Source: Proteus columbae
GTDB lineage: Bacteria; Pseudomonadota; Gammaproteobacteria; Enterobacterales; Enterobacteriaceae
Reading direction: 5' to 3'
Assembly: GCF_009914335.1 (NCBI RefSeq)
Contig: NZ_CP043925.1
Location: forward strand, 2,480,001 to 2,544,000
DNA length: 64,000 nt
Below the pieces are notes generated by a model. It was not told the origin of the DNA. It saw only the letters and a program-made list of their open reading frames with translations, and searched no databases. Positions 27,963 to 37,050 of the stretch are shown here, in pieces. How positions within the stretch are numbered: the stretch's first letter is position 1; each line of letters begins with the position of its first letter. Position numbers and translations under genes: made by a program.

Positions 27963-29054
27963 CTATTTAAAAAAGTCTTTGCTACCATGAGGCGCACAAC
28001 GTAAATATTGAGGCGCCACTTTTATGGTTTGTTTGAGTTTTTCCGCCGCATGCCAAGGCCAACGAGGATCATAAAGAATACCTCGGCCTAAAGCGATAAA
28101 ATCAGCCTGCTCTGTAAGTAAAATGGCTTCGGCTTGTTCTGGCTCAGTAATTAGACCAACAGTAATAACAGGTAGTTGCGTTTCATTATAAATTGCTTGA
28201 GCAAATGGTACTTGATAATTAGGACCTAGTTTAATTTCTTGTTTTTCTGATAATCCACCAGAAGAAACATGAATATAATGGCAACCTAATTCTTCAAGAT
28301 GTTGTGTTAACGCAATCGCACTTTCTAAGTCCCAACCGCCTTCAACCCAATCTGTCGCAGAAATTCTGACACCAACACAAACATTATCAGAAACTGCATT
28401 TTTCACAGCGACAAAGACATCCACTAATAACCGACTACGATTATTAAAATCGCCACCGTATTGATCCGTTCTGTGATTTGATAATGGAGATAAGAATTCA
28501 TGCAATAAATATCCATGAGCACCGTGGATCTCAATTACATCAAATCCTGCTGACTCCGCTCTTCTCGCGGCATCAACAAAAGCTTGTTTTATTTCTTCAA
28601 TTTCATCAATAGCCAGAGCATGAGGCTGATGATTCTTTCCAAAAGGAATTTCTGAAGGTGCAACTTTCTGCCATCCATTAGGAGAATCTGGCGCTAATGA
28701 CGCTCCGCCATTCCAAGGTAAATCGGTCGATGCTTTACGTCCTGCATGTGCAATCTGTATACCAATTTTTGCAGATGAATATTGCTTAACATTATCAACA
28801 AGCTTTTTTAATTCACTGCCATGTTGATCAGACCAAATACCTAAATCTTTATAACTAATACGACCTCTAGGCTCAACCGCTGTTGCTTCAACAATCACTA
28901 GCGAAGCACCTGATAATGCTAGCTGCCCGTAATGCATCGTGTGCCATGCTGTCGGGTAACCTTCTTGTGCTGAATATTGGCACATAGGTGCAACGATAAT
29001 ACGGTTATCTAACTGATGGGGGCCTAGTTTTTTAGGGGAGAACAACAAACTCAT
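27963..29054 (-). CDS. NADH:flavin oxidoreductase of the old-yellow-enzyme family (NamA/YqjM type)
   Basis: A 363-residue FMN enzyme with a TIM barrel that reduces activated C=C bonds using NAD(P)H. The start LFSPKKLGPHQLDNRIIVAP and the motif FDVIEIHGAHGYLLHEFLSP are typical of the YqjM branch; active-site HAGRK and the phosphate-binding LGRG near residue 325 are present. It probably handles electrophiles such as enones or xenobiotics. GGAGG lies shortly before the ATG. Single-gene unit. Confidence 0.9.
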   Translation of the reverse strand: MSLLFSPKKLGPHQLDNRIIVAPMCQYSAQEGYPTAWHTMHYGQLALSGASLVIVEATAVEPRGRISYKDLGIWSDQHGSELKKLVDNVKQYSSAKIGIQIAHAGRKASTDLPWNGGASLAPDSPNGWQKVAPSEIPFGKNHQPHALAIDEIEEIKQAFVDAARRAESAGFDVIEIHGAHGYLLHEFLSPLSNHRTDQYGGDFNNRSRLLVDVFVAVKNAVSDNVCVGVRISATDWVEGGWDLESAIALTQHLEELGCHYIHVSSGGLSEKQEIKLGPNYQVPFAQAIYNETQLPVITVGLITEPEQAEAILLTEQADFIALGRGILYDPRWPWHAAEKLKQTIKVAPQYLRCAPHGSKDFFK

Positions 29055-29193
29055 TTAAAGCCTCCTGCTATCAATAAGAATTTATGCAAAGAAAAATATC
29101 TTCGCTTTTCGATATACCATTTAAATATACAAGTTTAAGGCTATCGGATCTTATTCATTTAGGCGATGGTTTACTTCACATTGTGAAAAACAA

Positions 29194-29227
29194 AGAGATC
29201 AGCATCAATTGCTGATCTCTTTTTTAA
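29194..29227 (-). terminator. Terminator of the DUF2798-like gene
   Basis: GAGATCAGCA and TGCTGATCTC pair around a 6-nt loop immediately after the stop and are followed on the minus strand by TTTGTTTTTC. Confidence 0.85.
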
Positions 29228-29506
29228 TTAATCATTAGATTTGGCTGGTTTCACCAATAACAGTGAAAAGCGTCTTGCGATCGGCAAGACGAATAAAACA
29301 GTAGGAAAAGCAATCATCCAAGAGATCCCCCAAGAAGTTAACCACGGGGAGATAACGTACGTTCCCATTCCTAACGATTTGACGGTACTAATAAAAGCAA
29401 CAATACCTGACATGATAAAAGAAAGGAAAAAGGGAACAAGAAAAATCATTGCTCGAGTAGGAAGTTTAGGAATACCTAAAAAGTAATTTTTGTCATGAAA
29501 AGACAT
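29228..29506 (-). CDS. Small membrane protein, DUF2798-like
   Basis: A 92-residue protein with two membrane helices (about 20-42 and 55-78) and short charged ends, resembling the DUF2798 family. No function is known for the family. The frame extends upstream to 29545, but GGAG lies 9 nt before the ATG at 29506, which also begins the family-like sequence MSFHDKN. It stands alone. Confidence 0.75.
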   Translation of the reverse strand: MSFHDKNYFLGIPKLPTRAMIFLVPFFLSFIMSGIVAFISTVKSLGMGTYVISPWLTSWGISWMIAFPTVLFVLPIARRFSLLLVKPAKSND

Positions 29507-29710
29507 AGATAAAGACTCCAATAATACGATTGTACAACAGCACATAACTGCCGATACAACAGGCTAAAAAAGTTATATGCGTTGATTAACGTAAACGCTT
29601 ACGAGTCTTTTTGACCAAACTGAGAGCTAGTTTATTAATAAATATTTCTTTGTCAACTAAATTATTCTCATTATCATTTAGGTGATAATTGATAAAATTA
29701 AGATTAGTGA

Positions 29711-29741
29711 AAGATGAGAAAACACGATACGGTTTTCTCAT
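29711..29741 (-). terminator. Terminator of the DUF5713 gene
   Basis: AGATGAGAAAAC and GTTTTCTCATCT pair perfectly just after the stop. It lies inside a 60-codon open frame (29586-29768) that I therefore reject as a gene. Confidence 0.75.
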
Positions 29742-29748
29742 CTTTTCC

Positions 29749-30087
29749 CTACCAATCTCGTGTTGCAATTAACTCTTCTATATCAGCATTTTCAAAACCA
29801 TATTCATCAGCGATAACGCAAAAATCCTCAGCAATACACTCTCTTGCTACTGTTTCAATTTCGCTATTTTCTTCATAAAACTCTTCAGCTAACTCATTAA
29901 ATTGATCTGTTGTTTCTTGCGTTAAAATATAAAGTTCTGCCAAATTTTTAGGTGAAGTCGCTTCTATTTTTACACAAAGTGCTTTTAGTAAATCTTGCCC
30001 TTTCTTTACAAGGTGTGTTGGATAATAATTATCATTGTCCATTCCCTTTAAAAAATAATGTGCTGCAAGTACTTTATTTTTAATCAT
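29749..30087 (-). CDS. DUF5713 family protein
   Basis: A 112-residue, acidic, mostly helical cytosolic protein. The N-terminal NKVLAAHYFLKGMDNDNYYP and the C-terminal acidic helices fit the DUF5713 family, whose role is unknown. GGAT precedes the ATG. No operon partner. Confidence 0.75.
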   Translation of the reverse strand: MIKNKVLAAHYFLKGMDNDNYYPTHLVKKGQDLLKALCVKIEATSPKNLAELYILTQETTDQFNELAEEFYEENSEIETVARECIAEDFCVIADEYGFENADIEELIATRDW

Positions 30088-30249
30088 GAAAAATATCCTT
30101 ATCTAAGTATTTGTCTTAAGGTCATTAAAGTGCACTTATTATCTTAATTACGGGAAAGTATATTACGTTTATTAATTAAATGTCTCGCTTTTATTTCTAT
30201 GAATTTATAGAATTCTGACCAGCAAACGGAAAATAGGCAATTAATTAAA

Positions 30250-30981
30250 ATGGCTAAAAAAATACGATTTATATTTCTTTTTTTGACGATTGCACTACTC
30301 TCTTTTTTGATCATTAATAAATATTTTCAAAACTCACCTTTAGCGACATGGTACTTCTATGACAATAACGGTGAATATATTACAGGTCATTACTACCCAC
30401 CAGCAGAAGATGATGCAACAGATGCCGTGATTTCCATTCCAGAAAAACCAACTAAAGAAGGTTTAACAATAACACATTGGGATACTTGCAGTATTGAACT
30501 GAACATTGATAATAAAACGCTTAATATTTCTTATTTTACTGATGGTCTTATTCAGGCCTCATTATCAACAAAAACCACACCTTATGTTGTATTAACTGAG
30601 CTGTATTTTTATCAACCTGATGATATGCATTGGTCGATAAATCGATTAGAGGATGGAACATACAAAGGTTGGGTTTGGGATAACGTTGCAAATCAGCTTA
30701 TTTCCTTTCGTTATCAGGAAGATAAAACAACAATTATTGACGGTACAAAATATACATTGATGCCAGAAAGTTATTGGCTATTTCAGCGTTGGGCTAATGG
30801 CGTTTTGGTGGAAGAGTACACATTAGATGATTTACCAGCAAAAGATAACTTTATTCCTGATATAGATAAACAGAGGCTGATTCAAGTAAAAGCAGAGCTT
30901 CAAACCACGGTGAATGAATTAGTGGCGCCATTAAATTTACCATTTAACTTAATGTTGTGGGATAACTCACTTTGTCAGTGA
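30250..30981 (+). CDS. Membrane-anchored protein of unknown function
   Basis: A 243-residue protein with one N-terminal hydrophobic helix (about 5-23) following KKIR. The rest is likely periplasmic, rich in aromatic residues and beta-like, with WYFYDNNGEYITGHYYPP at about 34-51. No lipobox is evident. I do not recognise the family; DUF2931-like proteins have a similar build but I cannot match motifs. It ends in its own terminator. Confidence 0.7.
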   Translation: MAKKIRFIFLFLTIALLSFLIINKYFQNSPLATWYFYDNNGEYITGHYYPPAEDDATDAVISIPEKPTKEGLTITHWDTCSIELNIDNKTLNISYFTDGLIQASLSTKTTPYVVLTELYFYQPDDMHWSINRLEDGTYKGWVWDNVANQLISFRYQEDKTTIIDGTKYTLMPESYWLFQRWANGVLVEEYTLDDLPAKDNFIPDIDKQRLIQVKAELQTTVNELVAPLNLPFNLMLWDNSLCQ

Positions 30982-30991
30982 TAACATCATG

Positions 30992-31022
30992 TGAAATGCT
31001 CCCAGAGGGTTGGGAGCATTTC
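30992..31022 (+). terminator. Terminator of the 30250 gene
   Basis: AAATGCTCCC and GGGAGCATTT pair around an 8-nt loop soon after the stop; the tail is only moderately T-rich. Confidence 0.7.
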
Positions 31023-31669
31023 TGACACAGAATGATTTAATTTATACTAAATAACACCATCTAATTTCATGTAAATTCCTTTTATTAAAAAATAAATTCC
31101 TTTCAAGTAGTTAATTTTTACTGCAAGAGTATAGATGAATAGAGTAAATAATTTAAATCTAATAAAAATGTTGCACAACAGGGATATATTAAAACAGTTA
31201 TCCATTTTCAATAAAAGAATAAGACATGAATTTAATAGTTATATTATTCAATAAAATTGATATTTTATATTTATATTATTTTAAATATAAAAACTTATTT
31301 AGTTAATGTTAATTTTTAATAATCTTCACTTTTAAATCCAAAGTAACTTAAATAAAGTATTTAAGTTACCTTAGCATAATAGAGCAAGGTATTTATTATT
31401 CACATTGGGTTAATTATACTAATTCTATCTAAAATAGATCTTTAAATTTAACATTAAATGCCTTAACGTGATAAATATGAAATAAATAGCATACTTATCT
31501 CAATCCATTCCTAAAAATTCTAGTCATTTATTTTTAGTAAACCGTATTAAATAAAAATTTATCTTACATTAAGAGTTCATTAATCAAACCTTGCTTTACA
31601 TTTTATTATATTGCTCAATTTTTATTTGGCTCTTATACTTTCTTAAGACGATTTTAGGTAGGTATTATT
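31023..31669. other. 650 bp gene-free region upstream of the two-component system
   Basis: Very AT-rich, with no gene. It holds a perfect 12 bp dyad at 31343-31369. A direct repeat ATTAA-N6-ATTAA lies at 31568-31583, and CTTAAG-N5-TTTAGG lies at 31642-31658 just before the response regulator. Both repeats resemble the 11 bp-period half-sites (CTTAA type) used by QseB and PmrA, so autoregulation is possible. Confidence 0.4.
31343..31369. repeat. Perfect 12 bp inverted repeat
   Basis: GTAACTTAAATA and TATTTAAGTTAC face each other across AAG. There is no gene next to it, so a terminator of a lost gene or a protein-binding site are both possible. Confidence 0.6.
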
Positions 31670-32335
31670 ATGAATATTTTATTAGTTGAAGACGATTTAC
31701 AACTCGGTAAAGCGCTTTGTCGCGGGCTTGAAATTGCTGGTTTTCAACCATGTTGGGTCAGATTGCTTGCGGATGCTCGTGTTCAATTAAGTCAACGCCC
31801 TTTTGATTTAATGCTATTAGATTTAGGTCTACCTGATGGTGATGGGCAAGATGAACTGATTGCACTTAGAAAAAGTGGCGAGAAAATTCCGATTATTATT
31901 TTAACTGCCCGCACTCAAATTGATAATTTAGTACAAACATTAGATTCAGGCGCAGATGATTTTTTACCAAAGCCTTTTGCTATGCCTGAACTTATTTCTC
32001 GCGTAAAAGCGGTTAGTCGTAGAATGGCCGGTTTCTCTTCACAAATATGGTCTATTGGCGATTTACAGCTTAATCCAGCAAACCATCAAGTCACTTTAAA
32101 TGACGAATTGCTTTTATTATCAGGTAAAGAATACCAACTATTATATGAATTAATGCGTAATACTGACAATGTGGTGCGTAAATCAGAGTTGGAACAGCGT
32201 TTATTTGGTTTAGACGATAAAATTGAGAGCAATTCCCTTGAAGTACATATGCATAATTTACGGAGAAAAATAGGCAAAGAACGTATTATCACGGTTCGTG
32301 GCGTAGGTTATTTATTAAAAAAAGAAACTAATTAA
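31670..32335 (+). CDS. OmpR-family response regulator (QseB/PmrA type, possibly RppA)
   Basis: A 221-residue regulator. The receiver has the acidic pair in VEDD, phospho-acceptor Asp51 (LLDLGLPDGDG), the threonine in LTAR and lysine in PKPF. The C-terminal winged helix (about 128-218) ends in ITVRGVGYLLK. It is closest in feel to QseB, PmrA and TctD. Proteus RppA, which affects polymyxin B resistance and swarming, belongs to this type, and I suspect but cannot prove identity. AGGTAGGT precedes the ATG and the kinase gene follows directly. Confidence 0.9.
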   Translation: MNILLVEDDLQLGKALCRGLEIAGFQPCWVRLLADARVQLSQRPFDLMLLDLGLPDGDGQDELIALRKSGEKIPIIILTARTQIDNLVQTLDSGADDFLPKPFAMPELISRVKAVSRRMAGFSSQIWSIGDLQLNPANHQVTLNDELLLLSGKEYQLLYELMRNTDNVVRKSELEQRLFGLDDKIESNSLEVHMHNLRRKIGKERIITVRGVGYLLKKETN

Positions 32336-33739
32336 ATGAAGATCCGCTCCTTCTTTATTTACACCATTGTCCTTCAGATTATCTCCATCGTTATGCTTTG
32401 GGGAGTTTGGTTAGCTTGGATACAATTTGATTATCTTGCTGAGTTCGAAAAAGTTTATAACAAACAGCAAGAAATTATTGCTGAGGGTTTTGCTAATACC
32501 TTAGAGATTGTTGCTGACCAGCCTGAAGTTCTCAAAGAAGTCGCTCATAATTTACAAGGCATGTATATCGACGCCATGCTTAATGGTGAAGATGATGAAC
32601 TACAATATTTACCGTGGTTTATTGCCTTAGATGAAAATAATACTCTGATTTATACTAATCGTCCTGAGTTGCCTATCCCTACAAGAGTACTTTCATTAGC
32701 ATCAGAAAAAGTGTCTGTCGCAGGTGAAAAGTGGATACTCTCTTTTAGCTGGGGAGAAAAACATAAAATAAAAGTGTTTATCGGTGAATCTGTTGAAGAC
32801 AGAGGCCATGTTATTGGTAACCCTGTTGAAGGCACCTTTGTTCCTTTTCTATTTATTCTCGCAACTGTTATTTTTGCAATCTTAATTACTGCTTATTTTA
32901 GTTTACGCCCTTTAAGACAAGCAGCAGAACTTATTTCTAATCGTAAACCACGTAATTTAACGCCTATTAATGTCAGTCAGCAATTTAAAGAAATTCGCCC
33001 TATCTTTAAAGAACTAAACCAATTAATGGCAAGAATTGACGCTGCTAATATTCGTGAAAAACAATTTATGGCAGATGCCGCCCATGAATTAAGAACACCA
33101 ATAGCTGCGGTTATTGCTCAATTACATCTGCTTTCTTTAGTCGATGATCAGCAAGAGCGTGAAGAAATTATTGATGATATGAAACAATCTCTTGATAGAG
33201 CAGCAGCACTTTCTCATCAATTAATAGATCTGGCACGATTAGAATGTGACGATTTCCCATTAAAAATAGAATCTATTGATATCTATAACGTCATTGGAAA
33301 TGCAATAGCGCAACGCGTTCCTTATGCGATTACTAAAAATATTGAGTTATCACTTAATGAAGGCCAAAGTTTAATACTTAAAACAGATAAACAGGCTTTA
33401 CTCTCTATATTTAATAATCTGCTTGATAATGCCATTAAATATTGCCCTGAAGGTAGCCAAGTTGAGGTAACTATTGAGAATCGATACGCCGAAGGGATAC
33501 ATGTTATCGTGCGTGATAATGGCCCTGGTGTCGCAAAAGAACATATTAATGTTCTATTTTCACGTTTTTATCGCGTTCCTGGCTCTAACGAAACAGGTAG
33601 CGGATTAGGTCTATCTATTGCACAAAATCTCGCTAATAAAATTCAAGCATCACTAATTGTTACTGAAGGACTGAATAATAAAGGAATTGGCTTTATTATT
33701 GTTCTACCTTTAGAAGCTAAATCATCAGAAAACGATTAA
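32336..33739 (+). CDS. Sensor histidine kinase (QseC type, possibly RppB)
   Basis: A 467-residue kinase paired with the regulator just upstream, starting at its stop codon. Two membrane helices (about 8-30 and 167-188) enclose a periplasmic sensor region. A linker leads to HisKA with His250 (DAAHELRTP) and a HATPase domain (NNLLDNAIKYC, DNGPGV, GSGLGLSIA). The acidic stretch GEDDE at about 86-90 could bind cations or cationic peptides, as in PhoQ and PmrB; this is inference. A terminator follows. Confidence 0.9.
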   Translation: MKIRSFFIYTIVLQIISIVMLWGVWLAWIQFDYLAEFEKVYNKQQEIIAEGFANTLEIVADQPEVLKEVAHNLQGMYIDAMLNGEDDELQYLPWFIALDENNTLIYTNRPELPIPTRVLSLASEKVSVAGEKWILSFSWGEKHKIKVFIGESVEDRGHVIGNPVEGTFVPFLFILATVIFAILITAYFSLRPLRQAAELISNRKPRNLTPINVSQQFKEIRPIFKELNQLMARIDAANIREKQFMADAAHELRTPIAAVIAQLHLLSLVDDQQEREEIIDDMKQSLDRAAALSHQLIDLARLECDDFPLKIESIDIYNVIGNAIAQRVPYAITKNIELSLNEGQSLILKTDKQALLSIFNNLLDNAIKYCPEGSQVEVTIENRYAEGIHVIVRDNGPGVAKEHINVLFSRFYRVPGSNETGSGLGLSIAQNLANKIQASLIVTEGLNNKGIGFIIVLPLEAKSSEND

Positions 33740-33768
33740 TAAATAGATAGATAACCGATATTCCAGAA

Positions 33769-33800
33769 TAAAGGAGGTAATTATACCTCCTTTTTATTTT
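33769..33800 (+). terminator. Terminator of the two-component operon
   Basis: AAAGGAGGTA and TACCTCCTTT form a stem with a 4-nt loop, followed by TTTATTTT. Confidence 0.88.
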
Positions 33801-33824
33801 ATCGCGATGAGGCTCTAATGAGTG

Positions 33825-34151
33825 TTATCCCCAAAGATTAATTAACCAACGTAGACTTGCTGTCACTATTGCTGCACTAAGCACAATCATAATAAAGGGC
33901 TTTTTCTGCCAAGTAAGTACTCCCGCAACACCAACACCAATAATTTTTGAAATATCAGCAAGTTGGTCACCATCAAAAAATGTCGATGTCATCGCTACCG
34001 AAAACAAAATAACAATCGCAGATAATGAGAGGAGCTCTTTAACCCTCTCTGATACACCTGCTTTATTATTGAGTAATATTCCAGAAAGACGCATGGCGTA
34101 TGTACCAACAGCAAGAATAATAATTCCTGTAATAATAGAAGCTGTGGACAT
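33825..34151 (-). CDS. azlD: AzlD family branched-chain amino acid export subunit
   Basis: A 108-residue protein with about four membrane helices, the small partner of AzlC. In E. coli the related YgaZH pair exports valine. Its ATG overlaps the azlC stop as TAATG, so the two are coupled. Confidence 0.88.
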   Translation of the reverse strand: MSTASIITGIIILAVGTYAMRLSGILLNNKAGVSERVKELLSLSAIVILFSVAMTSTFFDGDQLADISKIIGVGVAGVLTWQKKPFIMIVLSAAIVTASLRWLINLWG

Positions 34152-34813
34152 TATATTTTCCTTATCACAAACAGTACGCCTAATAGCGATAATAAAACAG
34201 GTATTCCAGCAGGAAGGAATAATGTGGTTACGAGTGCAATAATGCTCCCTATGATTGCAGCATGACGTGTTAGTTTATTTTTTAATGCTGGCAAACTTAA
34301 TGCGAGAATAATAGCTGGAAACATCGCATCCAGCCCTAGCATCTTTATATCTACGATAAATGACCCCAAGTAAACACCAAGCATGGTTCCCAAAGGCCAA
34401 ACAAGTAAAATTCCTAACCCACAAGCCCAAAATGCTAATTTATTTTGTTCAGCGGTACGTTGAGATAAACCAAATACAACACTCTCATCATTTAATATAT
34501 GAAAACCTAATAATGATTTAAGCCCTTTTCCCGGTAAATCCTTTACTGCCATGCTAAAAGGAATATGTCGTGCATTCACCATTAATCCCGCAAGAGCCGC
34601 ATATATTGCACTTCCTCCCATCGCCACAACGCCAATAAAAAGAAATTCAGAAGCGCCCGCTAAAACAAAAATGGATAACACCAACGGCACCCAAAAATCA
34701 AAACCCTGTGTGTGAGCTAAAGCACCATAAGAGATACCGACAATACCGTCAGCTAATGAAACAAGCACAATATCTCTAAGTACGTTATTATCAAGACGAC
34801 TGTTAATTTGCAT
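34151..34813 (-). CDS. azlC: AzlC family branched-chain amino acid exporter
   Basis: A 220-residue membrane protein of the AzlC/YgaZ family with about six helices; the family signature GALAHTQGFDFW and NARHIPFSMAV are present. It probably exports branched-chain or related amino acids with AzlD. It is divergent from an XRE-cupin regulator, a common arrangement in which the regulator controls azlCD. Confidence 0.9.
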   Translation of the reverse strand: MQINSRLDNNVLRDIVLVSLADGIVGISYGALAHTQGFDFWVPLVLSIFVLAGASEFLFIGVVAMGGSAIYAALAGLMVNARHIPFSMAVKDLPGKGLKSLLGFHILNDESVVFGLSQRTAEQNKLAFWACGLGILLVWPLGTMLGVYLGSFIVDIKMLGLDAMFPAIILALSLPALKNKLTRHAAIIGSIIALVTTLFLPAGIPVLLSLLGVLFVIRKI

Positions 34814-34831
34814 AGAATGTAGTATTTTTTA

Positions 34832-34860
34832 TCGAACAATTCGTTCATTATGTTGAACGA
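34832..34860. promoter_or_regulatory. Operator-like dyads between azlC and the regulator
   Basis: GAACAATTCGTTC (34834-34846) contains a GAAC/GTTC dyad, and TCGTTC (34841-34846) faces GAACGA (34855-34860) across 8 bp. The overlapping repeats of TCGTTC/GAACGA in the divergent region suggest the binding site of the XRE-cupin regulator. Confidence 0.5.
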
Positions 34861-34895
34861 TTTATTTTTTTGCAAGATGATTTTTGAAGGAAGCT

Positions 34896-35459
34896 ATGAT
34901 GTCATCGCCTTGTGCGCCTATTGAAATTATTTCTCAAGCACTAGCTAGAGAAAGAAAAAAAGCAGGTCTTTCACTTGCTGAAATAGCAAGACGAGCAGGT
35001 GTTGCAAAATCAACATTATCTCAATTAGAAGCGGGACAAGGAAATCCAAGTATTGAAACACTTTGGGCAATTTGTGTTGCATTAAATATTCCTTTTTCTC
35101 AACTTATTTCAGCACCACAACCTGAAGTTAAGGTGATCCGTAAAGGTGATGGCTTTAAAATTAGCGCAGAAAAAGCGTACTATCATGCTTTTTTACTTTC
35201 ATCCTGTCCTGTAGGCGCAAAGCGCGATATATACACCGTGATTGCACAACCTGGGAAAGATAGAGTCTCTGATCCTCACAGTAAAAATGTGACTGAACAT
35301 ATTATTATTATCAGTGGAAGCGCAATGGTAGGTACTTTAGATAATCAACAAGAATTACAACCCGGTGATTATATTTGCTATCCCGGTGACGTCACTCATG
35401 TATTACGAGCTTTAGAGCCAGATACAACTGCCGTCATGATTATTGAGCATCATAATTAA
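34896..35459 (+). CDS. XRE family regulator with cupin domain
   Basis: A 187-residue regulator: an N-terminal XRE helix-turn-helix (LSLAEIARRAGVAKSTLSQL, about 23-42) and a C-terminal cupin (about 105-185) that probably senses a small ligand. The frame opens with a TTG at 34884, but AAGGA lies just before two ATGs at 34896 and 34899, so the true start is one of these. It probably controls the divergent azlCD genes. Confidence 0.88.
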   Translation: MMSSPCAPIEIISQALARERKKAGLSLAEIARRAGVAKSTLSQLEAGQGNPSIETLWAICVALNIPFSQLISAPQPEVKVIRKGDGFKISAEKAYYHAFLLSSCPVGAKRDIYTVIAQPGKDRVSDPHSKNVTEHIIIISGSAMVGTLDNQQELQPGDYICYPGDVTHVLRALEPDTTAVMIIEHHN

Positions 35460-35486
35460 CATAGTAAAACGAATTAACATAGTAAA
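35454..35486 (+). repeat. 15 bp direct repeat at the end of the XRE-cupin gene
   Basis: AATTAACATAGTAAA occurs at 35454-35468 and again at 35472-35486, an 18 bp period. The first copy overlaps the stop codon, so this looks like a local duplication. Confidence 0.7.
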
Positions 35487-35491
35487 TGGTA

Positions 35492-35544
35492 AATTTATCG
35501 CACTGCTATATAGCAATAAAAATCTGAAAGCAGTGCGATAAATT
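35492..35544. terminator. Long hairpin between convergent genes
   Basis: AATTTATCGCACTGCT (35492-35507) is perfectly complementary to 35529-35544 across a 21-nt loop. It lies between the convergent XRE-cupin and aminotransferase genes and probably ends both transcripts, although classical U-runs are weak. Confidence 0.55.
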
Positions 35545-35569
35545 CGATAGAGAATGTCTATCTAGACAA

Positions 35570-36424
35570 TTATTTTTTAAGTGCTTTATCAAGGTAAATA
35601 TCTCGTAATCGTTGAGATAAATGCCCAACGGCTCCCTGATTTATATCTTCATTGTCGATTGAAATAACTGGCCAAATTAATGTAGTCGCGGAGCTAATAA
35701 AAGCTTCTTTTGCTTTTTTCGCTTCATCAAGTGTAAATCGGCGTTCTGTTATTTTAAGCCCTTCTTCTTGCGCCAATTGAATAATCGCTTGGCGTGTAAT
35801 ACCAGGCAAAATATCCTGACTTAGCGGACGTGTAATAATTTCATTATCACGATTAACAATAAAAAAGTTACTTGAACTGCCTTCTGTTATATAGCCATCT
35901 TTAATTAAAATAGCATCGTCAGCACCTTGTTGATGTGCATGGTGTTTTGCTAAACACGCCGCTAATAATGCCACTGTTTTAATATCGCAACGTTGCCAAC
36001 GAATATCTTCAACACTGATTACTGAAATCCCTTTTTTTGCATTAGGATGATTAACAACTGTTGAATGTTGTACAAAAGCAACTATTGTGGAAGGAACAGA
36101 TGAAGATGGAAAATCAAAAAAACGAGAGGAATCAGCACCTCGTGTTATTTGTAAATAAATAAGCCCTTCATGAAGATTATTCTTTTCGATAAGTTCATGA
36201 TGAACATCAACTAGCAACTCTTTGGTAATAGGAAGCGATAAACCTAATTCTTTGCATGAACGCTGTAAGCGTTGAAAATGCCCATTAAAGTCAATGAGCT
36301 GACCATCAATAACAGCAGTAACTTCATAAACGGCATCTGCAAATAAAAAACCACGGTCAAAAACAGATATTTTAGCCTGCTCTTTAGGTACAAAGTGACT
36401 GTCTAAATACACGATATCAGACAT
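35570..36424 (-). CDS. Class IV aminotransferase, D-amino-acid transaminase-like
   Basis: A 284-residue PLP enzyme of fold type IV. Lys149 in DIKTVALLAACLAK is the probable Schiff-base lysine, and the glutamate in ITEGSSSNFF and the LPGITR phosphate region match D-alanine transaminases such as Bacillus Dat. It would interconvert D-alanine and D-glutamate with their keto acids. Branched-chain aminotransferases and aminodeoxychorismate lyase share the fold, and I favour D-amino-acid activity at moderate certainty. Confidence 0.82.
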   Translation of the reverse strand: MSDIVYLDSHFVPKEQAKISVFDRGFLFADAVYEVTAVIDGQLIDFNGHFQRLQRSCKELGLSLPITKELLVDVHHELIEKNNLHEGLIYLQITRGADSSRFFDFPSSSVPSTIVAFVQHSTVVNHPNAKKGISVISVEDIRWQRCDIKTVALLAACLAKHHAHQQGADDAILIKDGYITEGSSSNFFIVNRDNEIITRPLSQDILPGITRQAIIQLAQEEGLKITERRFTLDEAKKAKEAFISSATTLIWPVISIDNEDINQGAVGHLSQRLRDIYLDKALKK

Positions 36425-36926
36425 TTTACCTCCGTTATAAATTTTATTAACAAGTTATCTCAATTCACTACCTTACTCCTTCAATTTTCTATTTTAAAGA
36501 TGCTCCCCTCATCCCTACCTCTTTTTAATTATAGTTTTATGTAACTAAGTCATGTTATATAAGCAAAAATTGCTATAATTTAACTTATGTATCAAATATA
36601 AGGATAAGAGGTGGCTATGTTAGATATTAATAAAAATAATTTATCTCAGCTAACAGAGAAACTGGTTAAAAAACAATGTACTTTAATGACTGTTATTGCC
36701 ACATTGGGCTTTATTGCAGGTTTTATCTGTATAATTAACCCTCTTTCTTCTGGCATTGTTATCAGTGTATTACTCGGTGTTGTATTTTTTGCCTGTGCGA
36801 TATCCAGCATTATTGGTGGTTTTAATGCTCAAATTTCTTCTGGTTGGTCAATGTTGATTACGTTATTAGCGGGTTTTATTTATCTTCTGCTTGGCTATAT
36901 TTTTATCACTGATCCACTAAAAGGTA

Positions 36927-36935
36927 TGCTTAGTC
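36927..36935 (+). repeat. IS10 target-site duplication, left copy
   Basis: TGCTTAGTC directly before the element matches the copy at 38265-38273 and fits the preferred IS10 target NGCTNAGCN at all but one position. Confidence 0.97.
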
Positions 36936-36981
36936 CTGATGAATCCCCTAATGATTTTGGTAAAAATCATTAAGTTAAGGT

Positions 36982-37050
36982 GGATACACATCTTGTCATA
37001 TGATCAAATGGTTTCGCGAAAAATCAATAATCAGACAACAAGATGTGCGA
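36982..37050 (-). ncRNA. RNA-OUT, antisense regulator of IS10 transposase
   Basis: The 69-nt sequence is the known IS10 antisense RNA: it pairs with the start of the transposase mRNA and blocks translation. Its inverted-repeat arms CACATCTTGT and ACAAGATGTG are intact around an AT-rich loop. Confidence 0.85.

Noticed and set aside
29586..29768. 60-codon minus frame overlapping the DUF5713 gene
   Set aside because: A perfect terminator hairpin (29711-29741) lies within it, there is no ribosome binding site, and its start overlaps the neighbouring gene.
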